64,000 nt of DNA from J054 sp963850255. Lineage in GTDB: Bacteria; Pseudomonadota; Gammaproteobacteria; Steroidobacterales; GCA-2729495. Positions 1-9,587 of the stretch are shown here, in pieces. The DNA is taken from positions 93,783 through 157,782 of the forward strand of contig CAWKLL010000025.1 in NCBI GenBank assembly GCA_963850255.1. The letters are read 5' to 3'. The position numbers were made by a program, and so were the translations under genes. Every line of letters starts with the position of its first letter. Positions within the stretch are counted from its first letter, which is position 1. The notes under the pieces were generated by a model. The model ran no database searches. It saw only the letters and a program-made list of their open reading frames with translations, and was not told the origin of the DNA.

Positions 1-123
1 ATCAACCTCGGGGTATTCGCGTACCGCCAGCCCATTCAGTGCCAGCAGCCCGACGATGACCAGTATCAGGCTGATAACGGCGGCAAATACCGGGCGGTTG
101 ACGGAGACGTCGGACAGCAGCAT
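1..123 (-). CDS. RND efflux pump inner-membrane subunit, N-terminus (partial)
   Basis: Only the first 41 codons lie in the window; the gene runs off the left edge. The start reads MLLSDVSVNRPVFAAVIS, followed by a hydrophobic stretch (about residues 10-33) and then AVREYPEVD, the classic first transmembrane helix and start of the periplasmic porter domain of AcrB/MexF-type proton-driven RND transporters. The start lies 3 bases after the stop of the periplasmic adaptor gene on the same strand, so the two are one operon. Substrate cannot be inferred. Confidence 0.85.
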   Translation of the reverse strand, partial: MLLSDVSVNRPVFAAVISLILVIVGLLALNGLAVREYPEVD

Positions 124-126
124 GGC

Positions 127-1206
127 TTAACTATTGGTCATGACATTAACCGGCATGCCACTGCGCACCTTCTGCGCGCCTTCGGTAATGACCAGTGCAC
201 CAGGGCTCAGGCCCTCGCGAATCTCAGCAATGCCGGGGGCTCTGATCCCCAGTGCGACTTCACGTTCGATGGCCTTGCCGTCTTCCACGACGTATACGTA
301 TTGGCGCCCCTGGCGCGGCATCAGCGCTTCCTCGGGTACCAGCAATACCGAGTCGCGGTCGCGTTCGATGGCCACGGCCAGGAACATGCCCGGGCGTAGA
401 ATTCTGTCCGGATTGGGTAGTTCGGCAATCACTCGCACTGCCCGCGTAACCGGGTCGATGCGCGGGTCGATATGCGCAATTACTCCGCTAAATATGGCTT
501 CCGGATATATAGATGTTGTTGCACCGACGGGCAGGCCACTGCGCAAAGCGTCCAGATAGCTTTCCGGCACCGTGAACTCGAGCTTCATGGTGGCCGTGTC
601 ATCCAGCGTGGTAATCACAGTATCCGGACCGACCAGATCGCCGGGGCTGATCCGCAACAGGCCAACAGTGCCTGCAAAGGGTGCGCGGATCAGCGTATTT
701 CTCAGCCGCGCTTCCTGGGCCTGGACCTGGGCCTGGGCGATGGCGACTTCCGCGGCCAGCTCCTCCAGCTCCGACTCGGAAATCACATTTGTTTCTGCCA
801 GACCTTCACGCCGGGCAAACTGACTTTGCACTTTTTGCAACGTGGCTTTCGAAACCGCCAGGTTGGCGGCGATTTCATCGCTTTCCAGTTCTATCAGCAG
901 TTTGCCCTTAGCCACTTCCTGGCCTTCCTCGAAGACAATTCGATCAATGACGCTCGAAATGCGCGAAGTGACTTCGATGGATTCGTTGGATTGGGCAGTG
1001 CCGAGCGCGGTAAATCGATCGACGTAGGGCTGTGCCGTGACTGTGCGCGCAATCACGTTGACAGGTTCGCCGCCGCCCATGCGACCAGCTACCATGCCGG
1101 GCGCCTCGCCGCTGTCGCCGCAGGCGCCCAGAAGAAGGCTCGCCACCGCAACCGCTAAGGGTCCGCTGACATGGCTGGCAGCTCTGCTAAGGTGCTTGCA
1201 AATCAA
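127..1206 (-). CDS. RND efflux periplasmic adaptor (membrane fusion lipoprotein)
   Basis: 359 residues. The N-terminus carries a lipoprotein signal with lipobox LLGAC (Cys29), so the mature protein should be anchored to the inner membrane facing the periplasm. It has the HlyD/AcrA order: first lipoyl half-motif near residues 75-110, an alpha-hairpin of about 120-165 rich in Glu/Ala/Gln, second lipoyl half (RAPFAGTVGLL), then beta-barrel and membrane-proximal domains. The partial RND transporter follows 3 bases downstream, so this is the adaptor linking that pump to an outer-membrane channel. No TolC-like gene is in view. Confidence 0.92.
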   Translation of the reverse strand: MICKHLSRAASHVSGPLAVAVASLLLGACGDSGEAPGMVAGRMGGGEPVNVIARTVTAQPYVDRFTALGTAQSNESIEVTSRISSVIDRIVFEEGQEVAKGKLLIELESDEIAANLAVSKATLQKVQSQFARREGLAETNVISESELEELAAEVAIAQAQVQAQEARLRNTLIRAPFAGTVGLLRISPGDLVGPDTVITTLDDTATMKLEFTVPESYLDALRSGLPVGATTSIYPEAIFSGVIAHIDPRIDPVTRAVRVIAELPNPDRILRPGMFLAVAIERDRDSVLLVPEEALMPRQGRQYVYVVEDGKAIEREVALGIRAPGIAEIREGLSPGALVITEGAQKVRSGMPVNVMTNS

Positions 1207-1348
1207 AGCATTCGGTCCGGGATTGAAACGGGCCCACTAATTTATCAGATCGCCTGCCCAAACTAGGTAAGTATTTGTAACGAAAGCGCCCGATCAGGGC
1301 AGGTCCGAGGCCAAAGGCGAGTGTAGATTCTGCCACGGAGACTTCATT

Positions 1349-1745
1349 ATGACGCAGTGCATCCATCACATTAACTTTCTGGTGCGCGACCTGGAGCAGG
1401 CGATTCCAGCCTGGCAGCAGCTGCTCGGCCGCGCGCCGGACTCACGCGATCACCTGCCCGGACGGGGTGTCGACATCGCTCGCTACCGTCTGGGTGAAAC
1501 CTGGCTAAGCCTGGTGCAACCGGTCCGGGAGGGTACCGAGCCGGCCCGTCATCTGGCCGAACACGGCGAAGGCTTTTTTCTGATTTCCCTGGCCCTCGAC
1601 AGCCTGGACCAGGCCGCCGAGCGGCTGGGCGAGGATAGTTTTAGCGGGCCGGCGCGGGCCGGCCTCGAGGACTGGCGAATCCGCGATCTGAAGCCGGCAG
1701 GATTTCGCCGGTGTGCAGGTGCAGCTGACTGAAACGGGCAGTTGA
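1349..1745 (+). CDS. VOC-superfamily (glyoxalase/epimerase-like) protein, frameshifted near its end
   Basis: A short vicinal-oxygen-chelate protein beginning MTQCIHHINFLVRDLEQA, the usual first beta-strand with a metal-ligand His (HHINFLV) and the amphipathic helix after it. A GGAG ribosome-binding site lies 8 bases before the ATG. The frame as written stops at 1732 with an atypical tail, whereas dropping one G in the GG at about 1700 gives a plausible ending (AGVQVQLTETGS, stop at 1745) typical of the last VOC strand. The reaction is unknown; methylmalonyl-CoA epimerase or lactoylglutathione-lyase-like folds are possible, but the family is too diverse to choose. It converges on pepQ. Confidence 0.7.
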
Positions 1746-1750
1746 CGCGA

Positions 1751-3067
1751 TCAGGCAGCGAATGCCAGGCGGGTCAGGTTTTCATTGCCGTCGGCTGTGA
1801 CCAGCAGATTGTCTTCAATACGAATGCCGCCGCAGACGCGCAAAGCATCGATGCGCGGCCAGTCCACCCGCTGACCGAGAGCGCCGCCGCGCAGTTTTTC
1901 CAGCAGTGAATCGATGAAGTAAAGACCGGGTTCGATGGTCAGCACCTGGCCGGGCTCCAGCTGTCGCAACAGGCGCAGGCGTGGATAGGCCGGCGGCGCC
2001 TTTAGTCGCGTGCCGGTGGCATCGGCAAGATCACCGCCCACGTCATGCACCTGCACGCCGAGTAGATGGCCGAGGCCGTGCGGCAGAAAGCAGCTGGTGG
2101 CATCAGCGGCCAGAATCTCGTCGGCGCTGGCTGCTATCAGCCCCTGCTCGGCCAGCAGCGTGGCCAGGTCACGGTGCGCGCGTGCCTGCAGATCGGCGAA
2201 GTACACGCCAGCCCGTGTGGCTGCACACAGGTCTTGCTGCAATGACTCCATCGCCGCAATCAGATTGGCAAAGTCCGTCTGGCCGGTCGCCGCATAGCTG
2301 CGCGTAATGTCTGAGGCATAGCCGAGCGAACTGCAACCGGCATCAATCAACAGGCTGGCCGTTGGCGCCGGCTGCCGTTGGTAATGCTGGTAATGCAGGA
2401 TGGCCGCGTTTTGATCGCCGGCAATAATCGCGTGATAAGGGAGGTCGGATGCCGCATGTCGACTGGCGGCCAGGAAGGCCATCAGGATGTCGAACTCACT
2501 GCAGCCGTCGGTAAACGCCTGCAGGGCTGCGCGGTGGCCATCCACCGCACTCGCCGTGGCGCGGCGCATCGCATTGAGTTCGTAGTGGGTTTTAACCGAG
2601 CGCTGATAGTGCAGGGCATCGATTAATGTTGTGGGATTTATATCCTCGCTTAATCCCAGGCTCTGCCAATGCGCAGCCGGCCCCAGCAATGCCAGCCGCG
2701 GCGGAAGTTTGCCCAGCGCGGCCAGGGCATCAGCTGTATTGGTGACGCAACGAATTTCCAGTGCCTCGTTCCAGGGCGCGGCCGGCAATTCGGGTGGTTT
2801 ATGCCAGTAGTCGTCGTCCGTGACAATGACCACTATCGGGTCTGCATCGGCTGGCACTAATAGCAGGGCACCCGGGTGCTCGGTCAGGGGCAGCCACTGC
2901 AACAGCATGGCGTTGGCCTTGAATGTCGGTCCCTGGTCATCGAGGAAATGCTGTGACGCCAGTCCGGCGCCCAATAGCACCGCGTCATAGCCCGTTGCGG
3001 CCAGCGCGCTGGCGTAGCGTGCCGTCAGGGTCTGCAGGTGGTCCTGGTACTCGAGTAGTCCGGGCAA
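1751..3067 (-). CDS. pepQ: Xaa-Pro dipeptidase (M24B metallopeptidase)
   Basis: 438 residues, close to E. coli PepQ (443). Hydrolyses Xaa-Pro dipeptides in the cytosol with a dimetal (Mn) centre. All five expected metal ligands are visible: Asp242 (LLIDAGCSS), Asp253 (YASDITR), His334 in LPHGLGH, Glu379 (TIEPGLY) and Glu418 (GIRIEDN), at nearly the same spacing as in E. coli PepQ. The long insert between the HGLGH and TIEPG motifs and the LEKLRGG segment after the latter are PepQ-like rather than PepP-like. It is a single gene between convergent and divergent neighbours. Confidence 0.93.
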   Translation of the reverse strand: MPGLLEYQDHLQTLTARYASALAATGYDAVLLGAGLASQHFLDDQGPTFKANAMLLQWLPLTEHPGALLLVPADADPIVVIVTDDDYWHKPPELPAAPWNEALEIRCVTNTADALAALGKLPPRLALLGPAAHWQSLGLSEDINPTTLIDALHYQRSVKTHYELNAMRRATASAVDGHRAALQAFTDGCSEFDILMAFLAASRHAASDLPYHAIIAGDQNAAILHYQHYQRQPAPTASLLIDAGCSSLGYASDITRSYAATGQTDFANLIAAMESLQQDLCAATRAGVYFADLQARAHRDLATLLAEQGLIAASADEILAADATSCFLPHGLGHLLGVQVHDVGGDLADATGTRLKAPPAYPRLRLLRQLEPGQVLTIEPGLYFIDSLLEKLRGGALGQRVDWPRIDALRVCGGIRIEDNLLVTADGNENLTRLAFAA

Positions 3068-3216
3068 GAGGCTGAACTCCGATGGCGGTGCGTTAACGCG
3101 GAAATATAACAGTGTCGCCCGGCCAGGCAGTACCGGGCCTGCCCACAGCGGCGCGGATCAGGCATCATTGTTCGCCCCTTCCCGGGCTCGCGAAGTATCA
3201 GCTGGCAGCGCCTCAA

Positions 3217-4227
3217 ATGAGCAAAGAAACCGTCTTAACCGGCATAACTACCACCGGAACGCCCCATCTGGGCAATTACGCCGGTGCTATCCGTCCGGCT
3301 ATTGCGGCAAGCCAGGTGGCAGGAGCGAGCAGCTACTATTTTCTGGCTGATTATCACGCGCTGGTTAAAAACCACGATCCGGCCGCCGTACACCAGTCCA
3401 GCCTCGAGGTTGCGGCCACCTGGCTGGCCCTCGGCCTCGACACCCGGCGTTCAGTGTTCTATCGGCAATCGGACGTTCCCGAGATCCCGGAGCTGGCCTG
3501 GATTTTGAGCTCTGTCACCGCCAAGGGCCTGATGAATCGCGCACATGCCTATAAGGCTGCGGTGCAGGCCAATGAGGAAAGCGGCGTGCGTGATCCGGAC
3601 AAAGGCGTAAGCATGGCCCTGTTCGGTTATCCGGTGCTGATGGCGGCCGATATCCTGATGTTTAATGCGCATCGAGTACCCGTTGGTAAAGACCAGAAAC
3701 AGCATGTCGAGATGGCACGGGATATTGCCCAACGCTTCAATCATTCCTATGACGAACTTTTTGTTGTGCCCGAAGCCGAAATCGGCGACGAAACTGCAAT
3801 ACTGACCGGGCTGGATGGCCGCAAGATGAGTAAGAGTTACAACAACACCATTCCATTGTTTGTGCCAGAGAAAAAACTGCGCAAACTGATTATGAAAATT
3901 AAAACCAACTCGCTGGAGCCCGGTGAACCCAAGCAGACGGAAGGTTCTACCCTGTTCGATATTTACCGGGCCTTTGCCAGCGCCGAGCAAAGTCAGGAAA
4001 TGGCCCGGCGCTTCGCCGCCGGCATCGGCTGGGGAGCGCTTAAGCAAGAGTTGTTCGAGTTTCTTAATGAGCACCTGCGCGATGCACGTGATGAGTATGA
4101 GCGGCTGATCGCGGCGCCGGATCACGTTGAGCAGGTGCTGCTGGAAGGCGCCGGCCGGGCGCGCGAATTCGCCACGCCGTTCATGCAGAAAATCCGCACC
4201 GCCGTAGGCATTCGGGCGCTGGGTTGA
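3217..4227 (+). CDS. trpS: Tryptophanyl-tRNA synthetase
   Basis: 336 residues from ATG 3217; the frame is open further upstream but homology to TrpRS begins at MSKETVLTGITTTG. Class Ic aminoacyl-tRNA synthetase that charges tRNA-Trp. The HIGH-type signature is TPHLGN (residues 15-20) and the KMSKS loop is at 203-207 (GRKMSKSYNN). The stop codon overlaps the start of the following class V aminotransferase by one base (TGATG), implying translational coupling. Confidence 0.95.
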   Translation: MSKETVLTGITTTGTPHLGNYAGAIRPAIAASQVAGASSYYFLADYHALVKNHDPAAVHQSSLEVAATWLALGLDTRRSVFYRQSDVPEIPELAWILSSVTAKGLMNRAHAYKAAVQANEESGVRDPDKGVSMALFGYPVLMAADILMFNAHRVPVGKDQKQHVEMARDIAQRFNHSYDELFVVPEAEIGDETAILTGLDGRKMSKSYNNTIPLFVPEKKLRKLIMKIKTNSLEPGEPKQTEGSTLFDIYRAFASAEQSQEMARRFAAGIGWGALKQELFEFLNEHLRDARDEYERLIAAPDHVEQVLLEGAGRAREFATPFMQKIRTAVGIRALG

Positions 4228-5960
4228 TGGATAGCCTTAAGGATCAGTCACTGTCTCTGGATCCGGACTTCCTGCGGAGTCAGACCGTCGGTGCCGATGC
4301 GAGCTTTAAAACGCCTTACGGCGAGCGCCTGATGGTGTACTGCGATTACACCGCCTCGGGTCGCTGCCTGCTGTTCGTAGAGAATTTTCTGCAAACGGTT
4401 CAGCGCCGTTATGCCAATACTCATACCGAGGATGACATTACCGGTCGCAGCATGACCAACCTGCTGCATGAGGCTGAGTCGGTGATCAAGCAGTCTGTAA
4501 ATGCCGGCGTCGATGGACGCATAATCGCGGTGGGTAACGGGGCCAGCGGCGCAATCGATAAGTTGCAGCAGATTGTCGGCGTTGCCTGGCCGCCGGCCAC
4601 GCGCGCCTTTGTCGAGCAGGCCGCCACTGCGTCACTGTCTGCGGTCGAGAATGAAGCGCTGCAGGCCTACCTGGAGCGCCATCAGCCGGTGGTGTTTGTC
4701 GGGCCCTATGAGCATCACTCCAACGAGATTTCCTGGCGCCAGGGTTTGTCCAGGGTTGTCGAGGTCAAGCTTGCGGCAGATGGCGGCATTGATATCGCGC
4801 ATCTGGAAGACCTGTTACAGCGGCCTGAGTATCAGGGCCGGGTGCGGATAGGCTCCTTCGCGGCAGCCTCCAACGTAACCGGTATACGCACCCCGGTGCG
4901 GGAGATCTCGGCACTGCTGCATCGATACGATGCGCTGGCCTGTTTCGACTATGCTGCCAGCGCTCCCTACGTGAGCATTGATATGAATCCGCCGCCTCTG
5001 TCCGACGGCGGAGACGCGTCTATCGATGCGATATTTATTTCTCCGCACAAATTTCTCGGTGGCCCCGGCTCCAGCGGCGTGCTGGTGTTTAATCGTCGCA
5101 TCTACGATGAGTCATTGCCGCCGACAGTGTCTGCCGGTGGCACGGTAGATTACGTCAGCCCGGAAGATCAGGACTATATTCAAGATATAGAAGAGCGCGA
5201 GAAGGCCGGCACGCCGGGCGTACTGCAGACCATAAAGGCGGCGCTGGCGTTTCTGGTCAAAGACCAGATCGGCGCGGCCGCCATTGAGGCACGTGAATCT
5301 GAGTTGTTACAGCACGCTATGCAGCGCTGGTCTGAACATCCGCGTATTGAGATTCTGGGTAATCCGGATCCGCATCAGCGCATCGGTATTGTTTCCTTCA
5401 ATGTTCGCGGTCCCGGCGAGCGCTATCTACACCCCAAATTGCTGACCGCGTTGCTCAATGATCTTTTCGGTATTCAGTCGCGGGCCGGGTGTTCCTGTGC
5501 CGGGCCCTATGGTCATCGGCTGCTCGGCATCGGCATGCAGCAGTCCAATCGCTATCGCAACTGGATTCTGAAGGGCTTCAGCGGCATCAAGCCGGGCTGG
5601 TGTCGCATCGGCTTTCATTTCTGTATGGATGATATTGAAGCGAACTATGTGATCGACGCGGTGCGCTTTCTGGCTGATTACGGCCACTGTTTTATTCCCG
5701 AATACCAATTCGATCTGCACAGTGGCGCCTGGACCCATCGCCAGGAACCGCCCCTGGAAGGTGGTTTGTCACTGGCCGCTGCGCTTCAAGCGCGCGGCTG
5801 CGAACAAACGGCTTTGCCGGCGCAGGCGCGCGAACGCCTGTATGCCAGCTATCTCGCCGCGGCCCACGAACGTGCCGCCGCCCTCGGTGATGCGGGCTGC
5901 ACCGGCGGTCAGCTGGAAGGTGAACTGGGCGAACTGCAGTTCTTCGAATTTTCGCCCTGA
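4227..5960 (+). CDS. Large class V aminotransferase (cysteine-desulfurase-like)
   Basis: 577 residues, well beyond the roughly 400 of SufS/IscS. Fold type I PLP enzyme: the Schiff-base lysine is Lys275 in ISPHKFLGGPGSSG. The sequence SRAGCSCAGPYGH places Cys424 where SufS has its active-site Cys (RAGxxCA), so desulfurase or selenocysteine-lyase-like chemistry is possible. About 100 C-terminal residues after the SufS-like core are rich in Ala/Gly/Glu and look specific to this subfamily. ATG 4227 overlaps the trpS stop by one base; a TTG three bases upstream is less likely. It is in the same direction as trpS and converges on uvrA. No SUF or ISC scaffold gene is adjacent; the sufE in this window is 18 kb away. 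The actual substrate is unknown. Confidence 0.85.
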   Translation: MDSLKDQSLSLDPDFLRSQTVGADASFKTPYGERLMVYCDYTASGRCLLFVENFLQTVQRRYANTHTEDDITGRSMTNLLHEAESVIKQSVNAGVDGRIIAVGNGASGAIDKLQQIVGVAWPPATRAFVEQAATASLSAVENEALQAYLERHQPVVFVGPYEHHSNEISWRQGLSRVVEVKLAADGGIDIAHLEDLLQRPEYQGRVRIGSFAAASNVTGIRTPVREISALLHRYDALACFDYAASAPYVSIDMNPPPLSDGGDASIDAIFISPHKFLGGPGSSGVLVFNRRIYDESLPPTVSAGGTVDYVSPEDQDYIQDIEEREKAGTPGVLQTIKAALAFLVKDQIGAAAIEARESELLQHAMQRWSEHPRIEILGNPDPHQRIGIVSFNVRGPGERYLHPKLLTALLNDLFGIQSRAGCSCAGPYGHRLLGIGMQQSNRYRNWILKGFSGIKPGWCRIGFHFCMDDIEANYVIDAVRFLADYGHCFIPEYQFDLHSGAWTHRQEPPLEGGLSLAAALQARGCEQTALPAQARERLYASYLAAAHERAAALGDAGCTGGQLEGELGELQFFEFSP

Positions 5961-5962
5961 GT

Positions 5963-8812
5963 TCAGGCAATGCGGCGTTTGCGCGCTTCCGGCTTGAGTA
6001 ACGGCGCCAGAAACTGGCCGGTATAGGAGCCGGACACAGCGGCCACCGCTTCCGGGGTGCCCGCGGCGACCAGCTCGCCGCCGCCATCACCGCCTTCCGG
6101 CCCCAGGTCGATGATCCAGTCGGCGGTCTTGATAACATCGAGATTGTGTTCGATCACCACCACGGTATTGCCCTGATCGCGCAGCTTGTGCAGCACATCG
6201 AGCAGGTGCGCGATGTCATGAAAATGCAGTCCGGTGGTAGGTTCATCGAGAATATAGAGCGTGTTACCGGTCGCTCGCTTGGACAATTCCTTGGCCAGCT
6301 TGACCCGCTGCGCTTCGCCGCCGGACAGCGTTGTCGCGTTCTGCCCGAGTCGCAGGTAGGCGAGGCCCACGTCGATTAAAGTTTCCAGCTTGCGATGGAT
6401 CATCGGTACGTTGGTGAAGAATTCGCAGGCATCTTCTATGGTCATGTCCAGCACTTCGTGAATGCTGCGACCCTTGTAACGGATCTCCTGAGTTTCGCGG
6501 TTATAACGTCTGCCATGGCATACATCACAGGGTACGTAGACGTCGGGCAGGAAATGCATTTCCACCCGAATGACGCCGTCACCCTGACAAGCCTCGCAGC
6601 GACCGCCTTTTACATTGAAACTGAAGCGACCGGCTTTGTAACCCCGTGAGCGCGCTTCCTGGGTGCCTGCGAATAACTCACGGATGGGTGTAAACAGGCC
6701 GGTATAAGTGGCTGGATTGGAGCGCGGTGTGCGACCAATCGGGCTCTGACTGATGTCGATGATGCGGTCGACGTGCTCGAGCCCCTGCAGGGATTCATGC
6801 GGCGCCGGATCATAGTTGCTGCGATTGATTATTCCGGCCGCGGCGCGGTAAAGCGTATCGTTAATCAGGGTTGACTTGCCGGAACCGGAGACGCCGGTCA
6901 CACAGGTCATCAGGCCGAGGGGAATATCGACATTCAGCTGCTTCAGGTTATTGCCGCTGGCGCCCTGGATGCTCAGCATGCGTTGCGGATCAGCGGTCAG
7001 TCGCGTTGCGGGCAACTCTATCTGGCGACGTCCCGACAGGTATTGCCCGGTCAGCGATTCCTCACTGGCAAGGATTTCCGCGGGCGTCCCCTGGGCGATA
7101 ACCTGGCCGCCGTGAATGCCGGCGCCGGGCCCGAGGTCGAGCACATGATCGCTGGTCAAAATGGCTTCTTCGTCGTGCTCGACCACGATCACGGTATTGC
7201 CGAGATCGCGCAGGTGGGCGAGCGTTCCGAGCAGGCGCTGGTTGTCGCGCTGATGCAGCCCGATGGAAGGTTCATCGAGGATATACATGACGCCGACCAG
7301 GCCGGAGCCGATCTGGCTGGCCAGACGAATGCGCTGGGCTTCGCCGCCAGACAAGGTCTCGGCACTGCGGTTCAGCGCCAGGTACTCCAGGCCGACGTCG
7401 GCGAGAAAGCGCAGCCGATCACCAATTTCCTTAACGATTTTGTCGGCAATTTCGCCGCGCCAGCCGCTCAGCTTTAACTGGTCGAAGAACGCCAGCGCAT
7501 CGTTCACGGCCAGGCCGGTAATTTCCGGGATCGAGCGGTCCATGATGAAGACATTTCGTGCGGCCGTGTTCAGGCGCGTGCCGCCGCATTCCGGGCAGGG
7601 CTGCACGCTCAGATACTTGGCCAGTTCTTCGCGCACCATGCCCGACTCGGTTTCCCGATAGCGCCGCTCGAGGTTCGGCAGGATGCCTTCGAAATTGTGC
7701 TGACGCGTTACCGTGGCGCCGCGACCGGTCAGGTACTCAAACTGAATTTCTTCATCGCCACTGCCGCGCAGCAGAATTTCCTGTACGGCCGGCGCAAGCT
7801 CCTGCCAGGGCTGCTCGATATCAAATTCATAGTGAGCGGCCAGGCACTGGATGAGTTGAAAATAATAGGCATTGCGGCGATCCCAGCCGCGAATAGCGCC
7901 GCCGGCCAGGCTCAGCTCCGGGTGCCGGACCACTCGCGCCGGATCGAAAAACTGGCGTACGCCAAGTCCATCGCAGCTGGAGCAGGCACCTACCGGGTTG
8001 TTGAACGAAAACAGTCGCGGTTCCAGTTCGACAATGCTGTAGCTGCAGACCGGGCAGGCAAAGCGGTCGGAGAACAGCAGCTCGGCTGTCTTCGGTTTGT
8101 CCATCCAGGCGATGCGCGCCATTCCGTCGGCCAGTTTCAGTGCCGTTTCAAACGATTCCGCCAGCCGCAGGGCGAGATCTTCGCGCACCTTGAAGCGGTC
8201 AACGACAACATCAATGCTGTGCTTGCGACGCAGGTCGAGCTTGGGTGGATCGTCCAGATCGTAGACTTCGCCGTCGATGCGCGCACGCACGAAACCCTGG
8301 GCACGCAAGTCACTGAGTAATTGCTGATGTTCACCTTTGCGATTCTGCACCACCGGTGCCAGCAACATCAGACGGGTGCCTTCGTCCAGCGCCAGCACCT
8401 GGTCGACCATCTGGCTGACCGTCTGCGCTTCCAGGTCTTCGCCGTGCTCCGGACAGCGCGGCCGCCCGGCGCGCGCGAACAGCAGGCGCAGGTAGTCATA
8501 GATCTCTGTCACCGTGCCCACCGTGGAGCGCGGATTATGCGAGGTGGATTTCTGCTCGATGGAGATGGCCGGCGACAGCCCCTCGATATGGTCCACATCG
8601 GGTTTTTCCATCATCGACAGAAACTGTCGCGCATAGGCAGACAAAGATTCGACGTAGCGCCGTTGCCCTTCGGCGTAAATCGTGTCGAAGGCCAGCGAAG
8701 ATTTGCCCGAGCCCGACAGTCCGGTGATCACGATTAATTTGTCGCGCGGCAGGTCGATATCGATGTTCCGCAGATTGTGGGTGCGGGCTCCGCGAATACT
8801 GATGCTTTGCAT
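5963..8812 (-). CDS. uvrA: Excinuclease ABC subunit A
   Basis: 949 residues from ATG (complement of 8810-8812); E. coli UvrA is 940. DNA-damage sensor of nucleotide excision repair with two ABC ATPase modules. First Walker A is GLSGSGKSS (residues 31-39), with the second (GVSGSGKST) in the C-terminal half; both ABC signatures (LSGGEAQR) are present, as is the C-terminal zinc finger CEACQGDG...CDVCHGRR. A TTG ten codons upstream is possible, but the family start MQSISIRGARTHNL fits the ATG. Divergent from ssb, an arrangement shared with many gammaproteobacteria. A clear LexA box was not found. Confidence 0.97.
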   Translation of the reverse strand: MQSISIRGARTHNLRNIDIDLPRDKLIVITGLSGSGKSSLAFDTIYAEGQRRYVESLSAYARQFLSMMEKPDVDHIEGLSPAISIEQKSTSHNPRSTVGTVTEIYDYLRLLFARAGRPRCPEHGEDLEAQTVSQMVDQVLALDEGTRLMLLAPVVQNRKGEHQQLLSDLRAQGFVRARIDGEVYDLDDPPKLDLRRKHSIDVVVDRFKVREDLALRLAESFETALKLADGMARIAWMDKPKTAELLFSDRFACPVCSYSIVELEPRLFSFNNPVGACSSCDGLGVRQFFDPARVVRHPELSLAGGAIRGWDRRNAYYFQLIQCLAAHYEFDIEQPWQELAPAVQEILLRGSGDEEIQFEYLTGRGATVTRQHNFEGILPNLERRYRETESGMVREELAKYLSVQPCPECGGTRLNTAARNVFIMDRSIPEITGLAVNDALAFFDQLKLSGWRGEIADKIVKEIGDRLRFLADVGLEYLALNRSAETLSGGEAQRIRLASQIGSGLVGVMYILDEPSIGLHQRDNQRLLGTLAHLRDLGNTVIVVEHDEEAILTSDHVLDLGPGAGIHGGQVIAQGTPAEILASEESLTGQYLSGRRQIELPATRLTADPQRMLSIQGASGNNLKQLNVDIPLGLMTCVTGVSGSGKSTLINDTLYRAAAGIINRSNYDPAPHESLQGLEHVDRIIDISQSPIGRTPRSNPATYTGLFTPIRELFAGTQEARSRGYKAGRFSFNVKGGRCEACQGDGVIRVEMHFLPDVYVPCDVCHGRRYNRETQEIRYKGRSIHEVLDMTIEDACEFFTNVPMIHRKLETLIDVGLAYLRLGQNATTLSGGEAQRVKLAKELSKRATGNTLYILDEPTTGLHFHDIAHLLDVLHKLRDQGNTVVVIEHNLDVIKTADWIIDLGPEGGDGGGELVAAGTPEAVAAVSGSYTGQFLAPLLKPEARKRRIA

Positions 8813-9021
8813 GGCAATGGCCGGACGATGGCAAACTGTCAAATATACGGGCTCGGGCCGTCGCCGCCCAATGCCACCCGGAACGAATGTATTGGCTTAT
8901 GACGCATTTGCGGGTGCCATTTGACCCCGCCCGGCTTACAATAGCGGGTCTTGCTGGCGTGGCATCAATCCGCCGCAAAAAAAATATATATAAATCAATA
9001 GATTAGATCTGGGGGTTCGCC

Positions 9022-9471
9022 ATGCCGCGCGGCATCAATAAAGTCATTCTCATTGGTAACCTGGGCGCCGATCCGGACACGCGTTATATGCCCAGTGGTG
9101 GCGCCGTGGCTAACGTGCGCCTGGCCACCAGCGAAAGTTATAAGGACCGGGAATCGGGTGAACAGACGGAGCGCACGGAATGGCACAACGTCGTGTTTTT
9201 CAACCGCCTCGCCGAGATTGTCACCGAGTACCTGCGCAAAGGGTCTCAGGTCTATGTCGAGGGTCGACTGCGCACGCGCAAATGGCAGGACCGCGAGGGC
9301 AAGGACCGCTATAGCACCGAGATTGTCGCCGACCAGATGCAGATGCTGGGCGGTCGCGGTGGCGGCGCCGGTATGTCTTCCGGCGAGCGTGGCAGTGCCC
9401 CCAAGAGTTCAGCGGCGCCCCAGGCCCAGCCGGCCGCCGCCGCCTTCGAAGACGACGATATTCCATTCTAG
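9022..9471 (+). CDS. ssb: Single-stranded DNA-binding protein
   Basis: 149 residues. OB-fold at residues 1-110 (MPRGINKVILIGNLGADPD, EWHNVVFFNRLAE), a Gly/Ala/Gln-rich linker, and the acidic C-terminal tail DDDIPF used to recruit SSB-interacting proteins. A GGGGG Shine-Dalgarno lies about 8 bases before the ATG. Divergent from uvrA across a 209-base intergenic region. Confidence 0.97.
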   Translation: MPRGINKVILIGNLGADPDTRYMPSGGAVANVRLATSESYKDRESGEQTERTEWHNVVFFNRLAEIVTEYLRKGSQVYVEGRLRTRKWQDREGKDRYSTEIVADQMQMLGGRGGGAGMSSGERGSAPKSSAAPQAQPAAAAFEDDDIPF

Positions 9472-9507
9472 CGAACAGGCGCCTGACACGATTCAGGTTC
9501 CGCAAGC

Positions 9508-9529
9508 CGGCGTACTCACAGGTACGCCG
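9508..9529 (+). terminator. Hairpin after ssb, weak terminator candidate
   Basis: An 8-bp perfect stem (CGGCGTAC/GTACGCCG) with a 6-base loop, 36 bases after the ssb stop. The T content downstream is poor until a T6 run at about 9549-9554, so termination is plausible but not certain. Confidence 0.5.
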
Positions 9530-9587
9530 CTTTCGTCTGTGCCAGAGCTTTTTTAACTAAACACAACCAAGACCAAGGATTGAGATC

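Noticed and set aside
8828..8850. LexA-type box upstream of uvrA (CTGTCAAATATACGGG)
   Set aside because: Only one half matches CTG-N10-CAG; the second half is CGG, so I did not call it.
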